A stretch of DNA of 64,000 nt from Kaistella gelatinilytica (lineage in GTDB: Bacteria > Bacteroidota > Bacteroidia > Flavobacteriales > Weeksellaceae), in the NCBI RefSeq assembly GCF_015679325.1, contig NZ_JADPVI010000003.1:248001-312000 (forward strand), given 5' to 3'. Shown piece by piece: positions 7,899-15,763 of this stretch (position 1 is the stretch's first letter; each line of letters starts with the position of its first letter). A program made the position numbers and the translations under genes. The notes beneath the pieces were generated by a model that saw nothing but the letters and a program-made list of their open reading frames with translations, did no database searches and was not told where the DNA came from.

Positions 7899-8972
7899 AT
7901 GATTTCATTTAAACAAGAATCTCTTACATTGGAAGAGTTAGAAGTAAACCTTAGTGCAGAGCTAATCGCACATCAAGAAAAGGTGTTACAAAAATATTCA
8001 GTCGAGAAGGAAAAAGAATGTAGTCTTCCATCATTACACGGGACAATAGGCGGAAAAAACAATCAATATGCTGATATAGTAAATACCCAATTCAGTGATC
8101 CTCGAGAATTTATTGCGCACTGGGTGAGAGGTTTTATAAAATATGTAGGTAAATCTAAATCTTCACCATTAAGAACTCTTCTGAAAGATGATGAGTTTAG
8201 AGAATATACATTTACTTTTTTAGAACGAAATTTTTATAGAAATTTAATTGAAAGAACAAGATTTAAACCTAATCAAAGTTTATGGTCTATTTGGTTCGGG
8301 TCTGGCAATTTAATTTGGGGGTTAATTATTGCACCTGCTAATAGAGGAAAACAATGGACAAATGATGTAAGTGAAATTAGAAGGGCAAAATATCAATATT
8401 GGACAATTGGGCATATTATGGAGACGGGATTAATTGATCCAGAAAGCGAGTATCCTATAAAATTTTCGAAAATAGAGGATTTAATGACCTTTTATAGAAG
8501 TGTACTTAAAAGAGTTTCAAATTCTACTTATGAAAATAGATTTTGTGATTTATACATGGAATATTTACTGTATTCAGATGCACCAATGGAAGAACCATTC
8601 TTGATTCCCGAATTTAGATATTTAGGTCTAGAAAAAAATCATGAACATCGTTTAGACTTTACTATATTAAATCCGCACACGAGAGAATTAATTGGTATAG
8701 AATTAAGTCCAAACTCGACACATATGGCTGTTTCTGGTATTAAAGATAAAACTCAGAAAAAAGTTAATGAAGAGTTATCTGCAAAGTGGGATAAGGAAAT
8801 GAAGAAGAGAAATGATTATTTTTCATCATTTGATATCTTTATATTAACCTTTACTGATGAGAATTTAAAAGATATTGACGCATGTTTTATAGAAATAAAG
8901 AAATATTTATCTGCTCGACTAGATAATCCCATTATACTTGAAGAAGAATTAGAGAGATTAAAAAACATCTAA
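7899..8972 (+). CDS. Orphan protein of unknown function, possible PD-(D/E)XK nuclease fold
   Basis: I do not recognise this 357-aa protein. It has no signal peptide or membrane helix. Its C-terminal third resembles a restriction-endonuclease-like core: EEPFLIPEF (231-239), then RLDFTIL with Asp253, then IGIELS with Glu268, and lysines at 282-289; the usual Lys of the ExK motif is Ser270 here, so the match is partial. The middle is rich in Trp and aromatic residues (LWSIWFGSGNLIWG). The gene looks more AT-rich than its neighbours by eye, stands alone, and is followed by a dense repeat cluster. This suggests transfer. A defence or DNA-processing role is speculation. Confidence 0.75.
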   Translation: MISFKQESLTLEELEVNLSAELIAHQEKVLQKYSVEKEKECSLPSLHGTIGGKNNQYADIVNTQFSDPREFIAHWVRGFIKYVGKSKSSPLRTLLKDDEFREYTFTFLERNFYRNLIERTRFKPNQSLWSIWFGSGNLIWGLIIAPANRGKQWTNDVSEIRRAKYQYWTIGHIMETGLIDPESEYPIKFSKIEDLMTFYRSVLKRVSNSTYENRFCDLYMEYLLYSDAPMEEPFLIPEFRYLGLEKNHEHRLDFTILNPHTRELIGIELSPNSTHMAVSGIKDKTQKKVNEELSAKWDKEMKKRNDYFSSFDIFILTFTDENLKDIDACFIEIKKYLSARLDNPIILEEELERLKNI

Positions 8973-9080
8973 ATATTAATGCATTCAAAAGCGGTTTCGC
9001 AAAATTGTAAAATATGTGCAAAATCTTTCCGCTGCGCAAATTCCCCTGAATTTGAGCCATCAAATCAATCATTATACCCA

Positions 9081-9233
9081 TAATTATACGTGCCGCACCC
9101 ATGATTTGCGGGTCCGAACGTATAATTATACGTAACAGCACGTATAATTGGTGGTTCGCAACGTATATTTATACGTTGGTGGAGGTGTAATTATACGTCT
9201 GCAACGTATCCCGATAGGTTCGCAACGTATAAA
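9081..9233. repeat. Cluster of short palindromic ACGTATAATTATACGT repeats
   Basis: About seven full or half copies of a palindrome with core ACGTATAWWTATACGT occur in 153 bases: full copies at 9118-9133 and 9161-9176, near-full or half copies at 9081-9091, 9140-9149, 9187-9198, 9204-9210 and 9224-9233. Several are preceded by GGTTCGCA or GGTCCGA. The 395-base gap between the orphan gene and the prolyl oligopeptidase holds this cluster and a terminator, and no credible gene. Confidence 0.75.
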
Positions 9234-9319
9234 TATGAGTAAACAACCGCAAATGAGTATATTTTTAATAGAGGAAATAAATTTTAACAGGGATTTTAGT
9301 CTTTCTTTAAAACAAAAAA

Positions 9320-9350
9320 AACTTTCTGAGAAAATTCAGAAAGTTTTTTA
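9320..9350. terminator. Hairpin terminator, probably bidirectional
   Basis: Perfect 10-bp stem AACTTTCTGA (9320-9329) with TCAGAAAGTT (9336-9345), 6-nt loop, T run on the plus side and A run (T on the minus strand) on the other. It can terminate the prolyl oligopeptidase gene on the minus strand and transcripts arriving from the left. Confidence 0.8.
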
Positions 9351-9366
9351 GCTATTGAGAAGTAAA

Positions 9367-11481
9367 TTATTTTTTCAAAGTTTTAAAGCCCATTTCAAAA
9401 AGCGCAAAACTCAAAATATCTGCGTTTTCACCAATCACCTGATCCGTACTTCTACCCGCTCCATGACCTGCATTGGTTTCGATTCTTACCAAAACCGGAT
9501 TGCTGCAAGATTGTTTTTCCTGTAATTCTGCACCAAATTTGAAAGAGTGCGCCGGAACTACTCTATCATCGTGATCACTTGTAATAATCATGGTTGAAGG
9601 ATAACAAACACCTTTTTTAACGTTGTGAACGGGCGAATATGATTTCAGATAATCGAACATTTCTTTGCTGTCTTCTGCAGTTCCGTAATCATAACTCCAA
9701 CCCGCACCAGCAGTGAATTTGTTGTAACGTAACATATCTAGAACGCCAACTCCGGGGAAAGCAACTTTTGCTAGATCTGGACGCATTGTCATGGTCGCTC
9801 CAACTAAAAGTCCGCCATTTGAACGGCCAGAAAGCGCCATATAATCTTTGGAAGTATATCCTTTATTCTGCAAATATTCTCCGGCTGCGATGAAATCTTC
9901 GAAGACATTTTTCTTTTGCATTTTGGTTCCGGCATCATGCCATTTCTTTCCGTATTCACCTCCACCACGAATATTTGGAACAGCGTAAATTCCACCATTT
10001 TCCATCCAGATTGCATTCACGACAGAAAAAGCCGGTTGCAAACTGATGTTGAAGCCACCGTAAGAATAAAGAATTGTCGGGTTTTTACCATCGAGTTTCA
10101 AACCCTTTTTATAATTGATCATCATCGGAATTTTCGTTCCGTCTTTTGACGTGTAGAAAACCTGCTCTGAAACATAATTTTCGGGATTGAATTTTACTTT
10201 TGGTTTTTGATAAACTTCAGACTTTCCAGAGTCTGCATTAAATTTATAAATGGTTCCGGGCGTGATGTAATTGGTAAACGAGAAATAAAGATCTTTTTCT
10301 TTTTCCTTTCCACTAAAACCACCTGCAGTTCCAATTCCAGGTAAATCGATGGTGCGGATTAATTTACCGTTATAATCAAATTGCTTCACAGAAGTTACGG
10401 CATCTTTCATATATTTTGCGAAAATAAAACCGCCACCTGTAGAAACATCAAGTACATTTTCGGTTTCAGGAATAACATCGATCCAAACATCAGGTTTATT
10501 GATATTAAATTTGATCAAACGCATATTCGGTGCGTTCTTGTCGGTCATTGCATAAATAAAATCTGCTTTAGAATCCACAACACTGGTGTTGAAATCATAA
10601 CCTTTTTGAATAGGAATAAAATCTGTTTTGTTTTTTAAATCTTTAATATAAAGTTCATTGCCATTCGTCGCTTCCGACGCACTCAAAATTTCGTAACGCT
10701 GATCTTCAGAAACACCAATTCCCATGTATCTTCTTTTGAAATTTTCCCCACCGATAATCATTTTATCAGCACTTTGTTTCGTTCCTAACTGGTGAAAATA
10801 AACTTTGTGTGTATCTGTTTTTGCGGAGAGTTCAGACCCTTTTGGTTTGTCGTAACTTGAATAGAAAAAACCTTGATCTCCTAACCAGGATGCTCCGGAA
10901 AACTTAACATCGATGATGGTTTCATCAATCACTTTCTTCGTAATGGCATCGATAATGATGATTTTATTCCAGTCACTTCCACCTTCCGAAATGGAATAAG
11001 CGACTAAATTTCCTTTTTTATTGAAAGAAACTCCGGCTAAAGAAGTTGTGCCCTTTTCAGAGAATTTATTGGGATCAAGAAAAACTTCTGTTTTACCTGC
11101 TTTATCTGTTCTGTATAAAACCGACTGCGCCTGAAGTCCGTCATTTTTATAGAAATAAGTAAAATCTACCTCTTTAAACGGTGCGCTTATTTTTTCGTAA
11201 TTCCAGATCTCTTTTAACTGAGAGCGAATTTCTTCCCGGAAAGGAATTTTAGAAAGATAATCGTTGGTAAAAGCAACTTCCCGCTGCACCCAATCTTTGG
11301 TATCTTCCGCGCGGTCATCTTCTAACCATCGGTAAGTGTCGTTCACTTTTGTTCCAAAATAGTCATCGAAATGGCCGATTTTTTTTGTTTCAGGATATTT
11401 CAAATTCGTAGTCATTTTCTGTGCGGTACAAGTTGCAAACAATAATCCGGTTGCACCCACTGCAAAGGTTTTAAAATTCAT
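9367..11481 (-). CDS. Prolyl oligopeptidase (S9A), exported
   Basis: The 704-aa protein is full length for prolyl oligopeptidase. After an N-terminal hydrophobic export signal (about residues 1-20), a seven-blade propeller (about 90-430) precedes the alpha/beta-hydrolase domain. The triad is Ser554 in GRSNGG, Asp639 in DHDDRVVP and His673 in NAGHGAGRS. It cleaves short peptides after proline, most likely in the periplasm given the signal. The Flavobacterium prolyl endopeptidase is the classic homologue. The Cys in LLFATC is not a normal lipobox, so a soluble periplasmic protein is more likely than a lipoprotein. A TATTTTTG-type box lies upstream on the minus strand (11498-11505). Confidence 0.93.
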   Translation of the reverse strand: MNFKTFAVGATGLLFATCTAQKMTTNLKYPETKKIGHFDDYFGTKVNDTYRWLEDDRAEDTKDWVQREVAFTNDYLSKIPFREEIRSQLKEIWNYEKISAPFKEVDFTYFYKNDGLQAQSVLYRTDKAGKTEVFLDPNKFSEKGTTSLAGVSFNKKGNLVAYSISEGGSDWNKIIIIDAITKKVIDETIIDVKFSGASWLGDQGFFYSSYDKPKGSELSAKTDTHKVYFHQLGTKQSADKMIIGGENFKRRYMGIGVSEDQRYEILSASEATNGNELYIKDLKNKTDFIPIQKGYDFNTSVVDSKADFIYAMTDKNAPNMRLIKFNINKPDVWIDVIPETENVLDVSTGGGFIFAKYMKDAVTSVKQFDYNGKLIRTIDLPGIGTAGGFSGKEKEKDLYFSFTNYITPGTIYKFNADSGKSEVYQKPKVKFNPENYVSEQVFYTSKDGTKIPMMINYKKGLKLDGKNPTILYSYGGFNISLQPAFSVVNAIWMENGGIYAVPNIRGGGEYGKKWHDAGTKMQKKNVFEDFIAAGEYLQNKGYTSKDYMALSGRSNGGLLVGATMTMRPDLAKVAFPGVGVLDMLRYNKFTAGAGWSYDYGTAEDSKEMFDYLKSYSPVHNVKKGVCYPSTMIITSDHDDRVVPAHSFKFGAELQEKQSCSNPVLVRIETNAGHGAGRSTDQVIGENADILSFALFEMGFKTLKK

Positions 11482-11616
11482 ATCGTAAGGGTTTGTTCAA
11501 AAATACCATTATTTAGTGAAAGCAGAAAATATCTTAAAAACGCATAATGCAATATTCAACTTTAATAAAAATTAATAATTACAACCTCAACTTTAACAAA
11601 CTTTAAAATAGATTTA

Positions 11617-11647
11617 TTGGTCAAGGGAATACAATTTGCTAAGTTTA
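11617..11647 (+). promoter_or_regulatory. Bacteroidota-type promoter before small membrane protein
   Basis: TTG at 11617-11619 and TAAGTTTA at 11640-11647 are separated by 20 nt, close to TTG-N17-20-TAnnTTTG. The ATG of the next gene is at 11668, giving a short leader. Two copies of TCAACTTTAA lie just upstream (11556 and 11587). Confidence 0.5.
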
Positions 11648-11667
11648 CCAATCACAATCTTATTACT

Positions 11668-11862
11668 ATGAGAAAAGAAACAGGAATATTGTTAGCAGGA
11701 AGTTTAGGCATAATCATTGGTCTTGGAATTTTCGGTGTACGAAAATTTTTACTCAATAAAAGTAGAGAGTACAACGATTATTACTCCGATTTCCACCGCC
11801 ACTTCGAAAAAAAGCAGAAAGAGGAAAACCACGATGGTGTTGAATTTTTGGCGATGCGTTAA
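11668..11862 (+). CDS. Small single-span membrane protein, unknown
   Basis: From the ATG at 11668 the product is 64 aa: a short basic N terminus (MRKETG), one membrane helix (about residues 6-24, rich in Gly and Ile) and a charged cytoplasmic or periplasmic tail rich in Tyr, Lys and Glu. A longer reading from a TTG at 11617 would overlap the likely promoter and is not preferred. A well-formed terminator follows at 11884. I do not know the family; single-span proteins of this kind are common in flavobacteria. Confidence 0.6.
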   Translation: MRKETGILLAGSLGIIIGLGIFGVRKFLLNKSREYNDYYSDFHRHFEKKQKEENHDGVEFLAMR

Positions 11863-11883
11863 TAATTTTAATATGTAAATCAT

Positions 11884-11915
11884 AATCCTGCCTTCAAGAA
11901 AGAGCAGGATTTTTT
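11884..11915 (+). terminator. Terminator after small membrane protein gene
   Basis: AATCCTGC (11884-11891) pairs with GCAGGATT (11904-11911), followed by a T run. The loop is 12 nt and can pair further (CTTC with GAAAG). Confidence 0.8.
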
Positions 11916-12055
11916 GTGAGATAACTTGAAGAAGACCAGAAATTCTACATTGACAGTTTCTGTTTTTCGATTTAATGAATATCAAATTCAATAAAAGTTC
12001 TGATGTAAAGGCTAATAAATAAACTTTTTAGTTATTTTTAACAAAATTTTCAAAA

Positions 12056-13459
12056 ATGGTTCTCAGCAGAATTTGGAGCGGCTTTATTATCGTAGCGATC
12101 TTGGTGGCAAGTATTAAATATTTGGTATCTGATAATTACAAAGCGATCTACAACGATATGGTCGTAGGGAAAAGTGGAGATACCGTTCAAATCGCTTCTA
12201 AAAGTACGTCTCAAATCTCGCCTGCTATTCTTGGAAATCTGTCGGATAAAAAAGAATTTACTGAAAACAGAATTCATTACAAAAGCGATTCTGCACAATC
12301 GAAAGTTGCTTTGTATCGCGTTCAACAAACGGATGGTGTTATTGGAACATCAGAAACTGCAGTCAAGATCTGTTTGGGCTTGATCGGAATTATGACGCTA
12401 TTTATGGGTTTCATGAGCATCGCAGAAAAAGCGGGCGGAATCAATTTGCTGTCAAGAATGATTCAGCCTTTTTTCTCTAAACTCTTTCCGGAAATTCCCA
12501 AAAACCATCCTTCTTTCGGACATATGTTATTGAATTTTTCTGCAAATTTATTGGGTTTAGATAACGCTGCAACTCCGTTTGGATTAAAAGCGATGGAAAG
12601 TTTACAAACCTTGAATCCCGATAAAGAACGTGCTAGTAATTCTCAAATTATGTTTTTGTGTCTGCATGCGGGAGGTTTAACGTTGATCCCGGTTTCTATT
12701 ATTGCGATTCGTGCTTCTATGGGTTCTCATACGCCGACCGATATTTTTCTGCCGTGTATGATCGCGACTTTTGCGGCGACATTATCTGCGATGATCGTAG
12801 TTTCGCTTTATCAAAAAATAAATTTATTGCAACCAGTTGTGATCGCTTACGTTGGTGGAATTTCTGCCATTATCGGTTTATTGGTTGTTTATTTAGTGAG
12901 TTTAAGCAAAGAAGGACTTGATAATTTTAGCATGTTATTGAGCAACGGAATTATTCTCCTTATTTTCTTCGCAATCGTTTTGGGCGGACTTTACAAAAAA
13001 ATAAATGTCTTCGATGCTTTTATCGATGGTGCAAAAGAAGGTTTCTGGACGTGTGTTAAAATTATTCCTTATTTGGTTGGAATGTTGATCGCAATTTCAT
13101 TGTTGAGAACTTCCGGCGTTTTCGATGTCTTAATTGATGGAATGAAATGGGTTGCACAAGTTGTAGGTTTTGACACCCGATTTGTGGATGGTTTGCCGAC
13201 GGCTTTAATCAAACCACTTTCAGGTTCTGGCGCAAGAGGAATGATGGTCGATACGATGCAGACTTTTGGCGCAGATAGTTTCCAGGGAAGATTGGCAGCA
13301 GTTTTACAGGGAAGTTCAGATACAACGTTCTACGTAATTGCGATTTATTTCGGCGCAGTTGGAATTAAAAATACCAGATATACAGTAACCGCAATGCTTT
13401 TGGCCGACTTGGTTGGAATTATTACTTCAGTTATTTTGGCGTATATTTTCTTTGCCTAG
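12056..13459 (+). CDS. Nucleoside-recognition (SpmA-SpmB fusion) membrane protein
   Basis: The 467-aa integral membrane protein joins two Gate/nucleoside-recognition domains. The N half resembles spore maturation protein SpmA (GIMTLFMGFMSIAEKAGG, NLLGLDNAATPFGLKAME), the C half SpmB (FWTCVKIIPYLVGMLIAISLLR, LPTALIKPLSGSGARG). A loop of about 75 residues between the first and second helices (residues 30-105) is probably outside the membrane. In Bacillus the two are separate genes needed for spore core dehydration; this organism should not sporulate, and the role in Bacteroidota is not known to me. It probably forms an operon with the next two genes. Confidence 0.88.
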   Translation: MVLSRIWSGFIIVAILVASIKYLVSDNYKAIYNDMVVGKSGDTVQIASKSTSQISPAILGNLSDKKEFTENRIHYKSDSAQSKVALYRVQQTDGVIGTSETAVKICLGLIGIMTLFMGFMSIAEKAGGINLLSRMIQPFFSKLFPEIPKNHPSFGHMLLNFSANLLGLDNAATPFGLKAMESLQTLNPDKERASNSQIMFLCLHAGGLTLIPVSIIAIRASMGSHTPTDIFLPCMIATFAATLSAMIVVSLYQKINLLQPVVIAYVGGISAIIGLLVVYLVSLSKEGLDNFSMLLSNGIILLIFFAIVLGGLYKKINVFDAFIDGAKEGFWTCVKIIPYLVGMLIAISLLRTSGVFDVLIDGMKWVAQVVGFDTRFVDGLPTALIKPLSGSGARGMMVDTMQTFGADSFQGRLAAVLQGSSDTTFYVIAIYFGAVGIKNTRYTVTAMLLADLVGIITSVILAYIFFA

Positions 13460-13514
13460 TTTTTTTAAACAAGACACAAAACTCATTTATTTTATTAATA
13501 TTAAAACTTAAAAT

Positions 13515-13901
13515 ATGATACACGATAAAGATTACATCATTAGAATAGTAAAACAATTTTCAGAATTTCTTTCTAAAATGATTTTGGGAGGAAGCAATGG
13601 CGATCTTGCCGAACTTCAAAGGGTTTTTGATACCAATATGAATGATACTTTTAAAATGGATTTTGAAACATTGGCTTCGAAACCTACCGAAGAAATTGTT
13701 CAGTTGATTAATGATAAAGACAAAAATCATCACATTCCGTATTTTGAATTATTAGGACATCTTTTTTACTTTAAAAACATAGAAAATCCGAATCCTGATT
13801 TTGCGCAAAAAGCCAAAGTTTTCTACGAACAATATTTGCAAACGAGCGGTGTTTTTTCAATGCCGATTGTGAGTAGGATTGGGGAATTGAATAAGGTTTA
13901 A
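13515..13901 (+). CDS. Conserved hypothetical helical protein
   Basis: This 128-aa soluble protein is likely all-helical. Its N terminus (DKDYIIRIVKQFSEFLSKMILG) resembles the start of DUF6483-type proteins, which is a weak guess. The rest shows TPR-like amphipathic helices (YFELLGHLFYFKNIENPNPDF and FAQKAKVFYEQYLQ). It lies 55 nt after the SpmAB-like gene and 5 nt before the MutS-like gene, suggesting co-transcription. No catalytic motif is visible and the function is unknown. Confidence 0.7.
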   Translation: MIHDKDYIIRIVKQFSEFLSKMILGGSNGDLAELQRVFDTNMNDTFKMDFETLASKPTEEIVQLINDKDKNHHIPYFELLGHLFYFKNIENPNPDFAQKAKVFYEQYLQTSGVFSMPIVSRIGELNKV

Positions 13902-13906
13902 ATTAA

Positions 13907-15697
13907 ATGGACGAATTAAATCTAATACTATCTCAAAAAAAGGAAACTCTTCAAAAATTACAAAAAAAACTAACCATTTTAGGTTGGATCCGTGTTGTTG
14001 TATTCCTTTCTATTGCTTACTTTTTATTGAAATATTTCATCTTTGAAAGTGGTTTGAAAAGTCATTTATATCTAGCCCTTTTCTTCACTTTTATCTTTTT
14101 CATTTTGGGATATTTCCTTTTAAATGTAAAACAGGAATTGCAGTTTTATAAAAATTATCTTCACATTGGCGAGGAGATCATCAACAAAACTGAATTCGAA
14201 ACCGGTTTAAATTTTGAGGAAGATGTTGATCAACATCCTTTCGCAAAAGATCTTGATATTCTGGGTAAAAACTCACTCTTCAGTTTTCTCAATTACGCGG
14301 AAACCGCTTTAGGAAAAGACAAACTGAAAGATTTTCTTTTAGATTTAAGTGTTAATAAAGAGGAAATAATTCAACGTCAAAAATCGATAGCAGAATTGTC
14401 TCAAAAGACGGAATGGAATATTCATTTTCTGACTTTGGCGAAATCGATGGAAATTAAAGGAGAAATTAAACATCCAACAAAATCCAATTCACTTTTCAAT
14501 GATGCAGTTTTAGCGAAAATCGCCACAACTGGAGTTCCGATCTTGACTTTAATTATTGTAATCTTAGCAATATTTACCTCAATATCCGAAGCTTTGATCG
14601 GTGTAATGTTCCTTGGCATTATAATTATTTCCAGAATTGTCCTCTATGTTTATCGCAAAAAAATGCAGGCTTTATGCGAAATGATCTCCTTTGATTCGAA
14701 TCAGTATGAGCAGTTTTTGAATGTGTTCTCTCATATAGAAAAAGAAGAATTTAAAGAAGAATTGAACCAGTCTCTTCAAAATAAACTCAGATCCGGAAAG
14801 ACCAAATCTTCCCGAAAGGAAATAGAAAAGCTGGCTCGCTTACTCAGAAATTATGAAAGTGGACAAAGTAATATTGGCGTCATTCTGAATAATTTTTTTC
14901 TGTGGAATCTTAATTTCACTATTAAAATTGAAAACCAGTTCAATAACATTGATGAAGATCTGCCGAAATGGTTTCAAGCTTTCTCGGAATTTGAAGCTTT
15001 AATTTCATTGGGAATTTTTAAATTTAAAAATGCAGATTACATTTTGCCCGAAATCAATAACGATGGTATTAAACTGAACGCAGAAGAATTGATCCATCCG
15101 TTATTATTTCAAACGGAAGTAGTTTCTAATGATTTTACCATCGCACAAAATACAGAAATCTCAATTATTACGGGCGCAAATATGACAGGGAAAAGTACAT
15201 TTCTGCGTACGGTCGGAATAAATCTAGTTTTGGCAATGGCTGGATGTCCGGTTGCAGCGAAAAAATTCAGTTTTATTCCGATGAAACTTTTCACCTCAAT
15301 GCGAACGAGCGATTCTCTCAGTGACGGTACTTCTTATTTTAATGCTGAAATCCTTCGACTTCGAAAATTGGTTGAAAATTTAGAAAAAGGCGAACCCCAA
15401 TTTATTATTTTAGATGAGATCTTAAAAGGGACCAATTCTCAGGATAAACTTACAGGTTCTGAATTATTCCTGGAAAAATTAATGAAGAGCAAAGCATTAT
15501 TCTCTTGTCTCATTGCAACCCACGATCTGGATCTGACCAAAATAGAAGATAAATTTCCTTTAAAAATTAAAAATTACTGCTTCGAACTTCAAAATATCGA
15601 TGGCGAACTAGAAACCGATTATAAACTTCAGAATGGCGTTACAAAAAGTATGAATGCCATTTATTTGATGAGAAAGTTTGGCATCATTGATTCTTAA
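13907..15697 (+). CDS. Membrane-bound MutS-related ATPase
   Basis: The 596-aa protein has a MutS core and ATPase domain but no mismatch-recognition domain. Two N-terminal membrane helices (about 26-46 and 53-73) and a second pair (about 208-228 and 231-249) split the lever region. The ABC-type ATPase is intact: Walker A GANMTGKST at 423-431, signature-like SDSLSDGTSYF at 468-478, Walker B IILDEILKGT ending at 509, then the H-loop ATHD. Such MutS-like proteins are common in Bacteroidota; the membrane anchoring argues against normal mismatch repair. The true function is unknown. It starts 5 nt after the upstream gene. Confidence 0.85.
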   Translation: MDELNLILSQKKETLQKLQKKLTILGWIRVVVFLSIAYFLLKYFIFESGLKSHLYLALFFTFIFFILGYFLLNVKQELQFYKNYLHIGEEIINKTEFETGLNFEEDVDQHPFAKDLDILGKNSLFSFLNYAETALGKDKLKDFLLDLSVNKEEIIQRQKSIAELSQKTEWNIHFLTLAKSMEIKGEIKHPTKSNSLFNDAVLAKIATTGVPILTLIIVILAIFTSISEALIGVMFLGIIIISRIVLYVYRKKMQALCEMISFDSNQYEQFLNVFSHIEKEEFKEELNQSLQNKLRSGKTKSSRKEIEKLARLLRNYESGQSNIGVILNNFFLWNLNFTIKIENQFNNIDEDLPKWFQAFSEFEALISLGIFKFKNADYILPEINNDGIKLNAEELIHPLLFQTEVVSNDFTIAQNTEISIITGANMTGKSTFLRTVGINLVLAMAGCPVAAKKFSFIPMKLFTSMRTSDSLSDGTSYFNAEILRLRKLVENLEKGEPQFIILDEILKGTNSQDKLTGSELFLEKLMKSKALFSCLIATHDLDLTKIEDKFPLKIKNYCFELQNIDGELETDYKLQNGVTKSMNAIYLMRKFGIIDS

Positions 15698-15717
15698 ATA
15701 GTAAATTAAAGCGCAAT

Positions 15718-15748
15718 CTGTAACATTTCAATATATTTATCGTCTTAT
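15718..15748 (+). promoter_or_regulatory. CTGTAACA-type ECF-like promoter candidate before tolC gene
   Basis: CTGTAACA at 15718-15725, 17 nt spacer, then TCTTAT at 15743-15748 (preceded by CG). It begins 46 nt before the ATG. The same arrangement with ACTAAT occurs before the TonB-type receptor and a GLPGLI gene. The downstream half matches only 4 of 6 here. Confidence 0.4.
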
Positions 15749-15763
15749 TCTTTAAAATAAATC

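Noticed and set aside
7723-7908. 61-codon hydrophobic open frame on the minus strand before the orphan gene
   Set aside because: It overlaps the N terminus of the methyltransferase gene and the start of the orphan gene, and has no start signals; likely a shadow of AT-rich DNA.
9081-9233. CRISPR array
   Set aside because: Repeat units are short palindromes with irregular gaps of 4 to 30 nt, no constant spacer length and no cas genes.
9148-9351. 67-codon open frame across the palindromic repeats
   Set aside because: Much of the frame reads through the repeats and a terminator hairpin, so a protein is unlikely.
11419-11481. Lipoprotein signal on prolyl oligopeptidase (Cys in LLFATC)
   Set aside because: Residues before the Cys (F-A-T) do not fit a lipobox, so a plain Sec signal is preferred.
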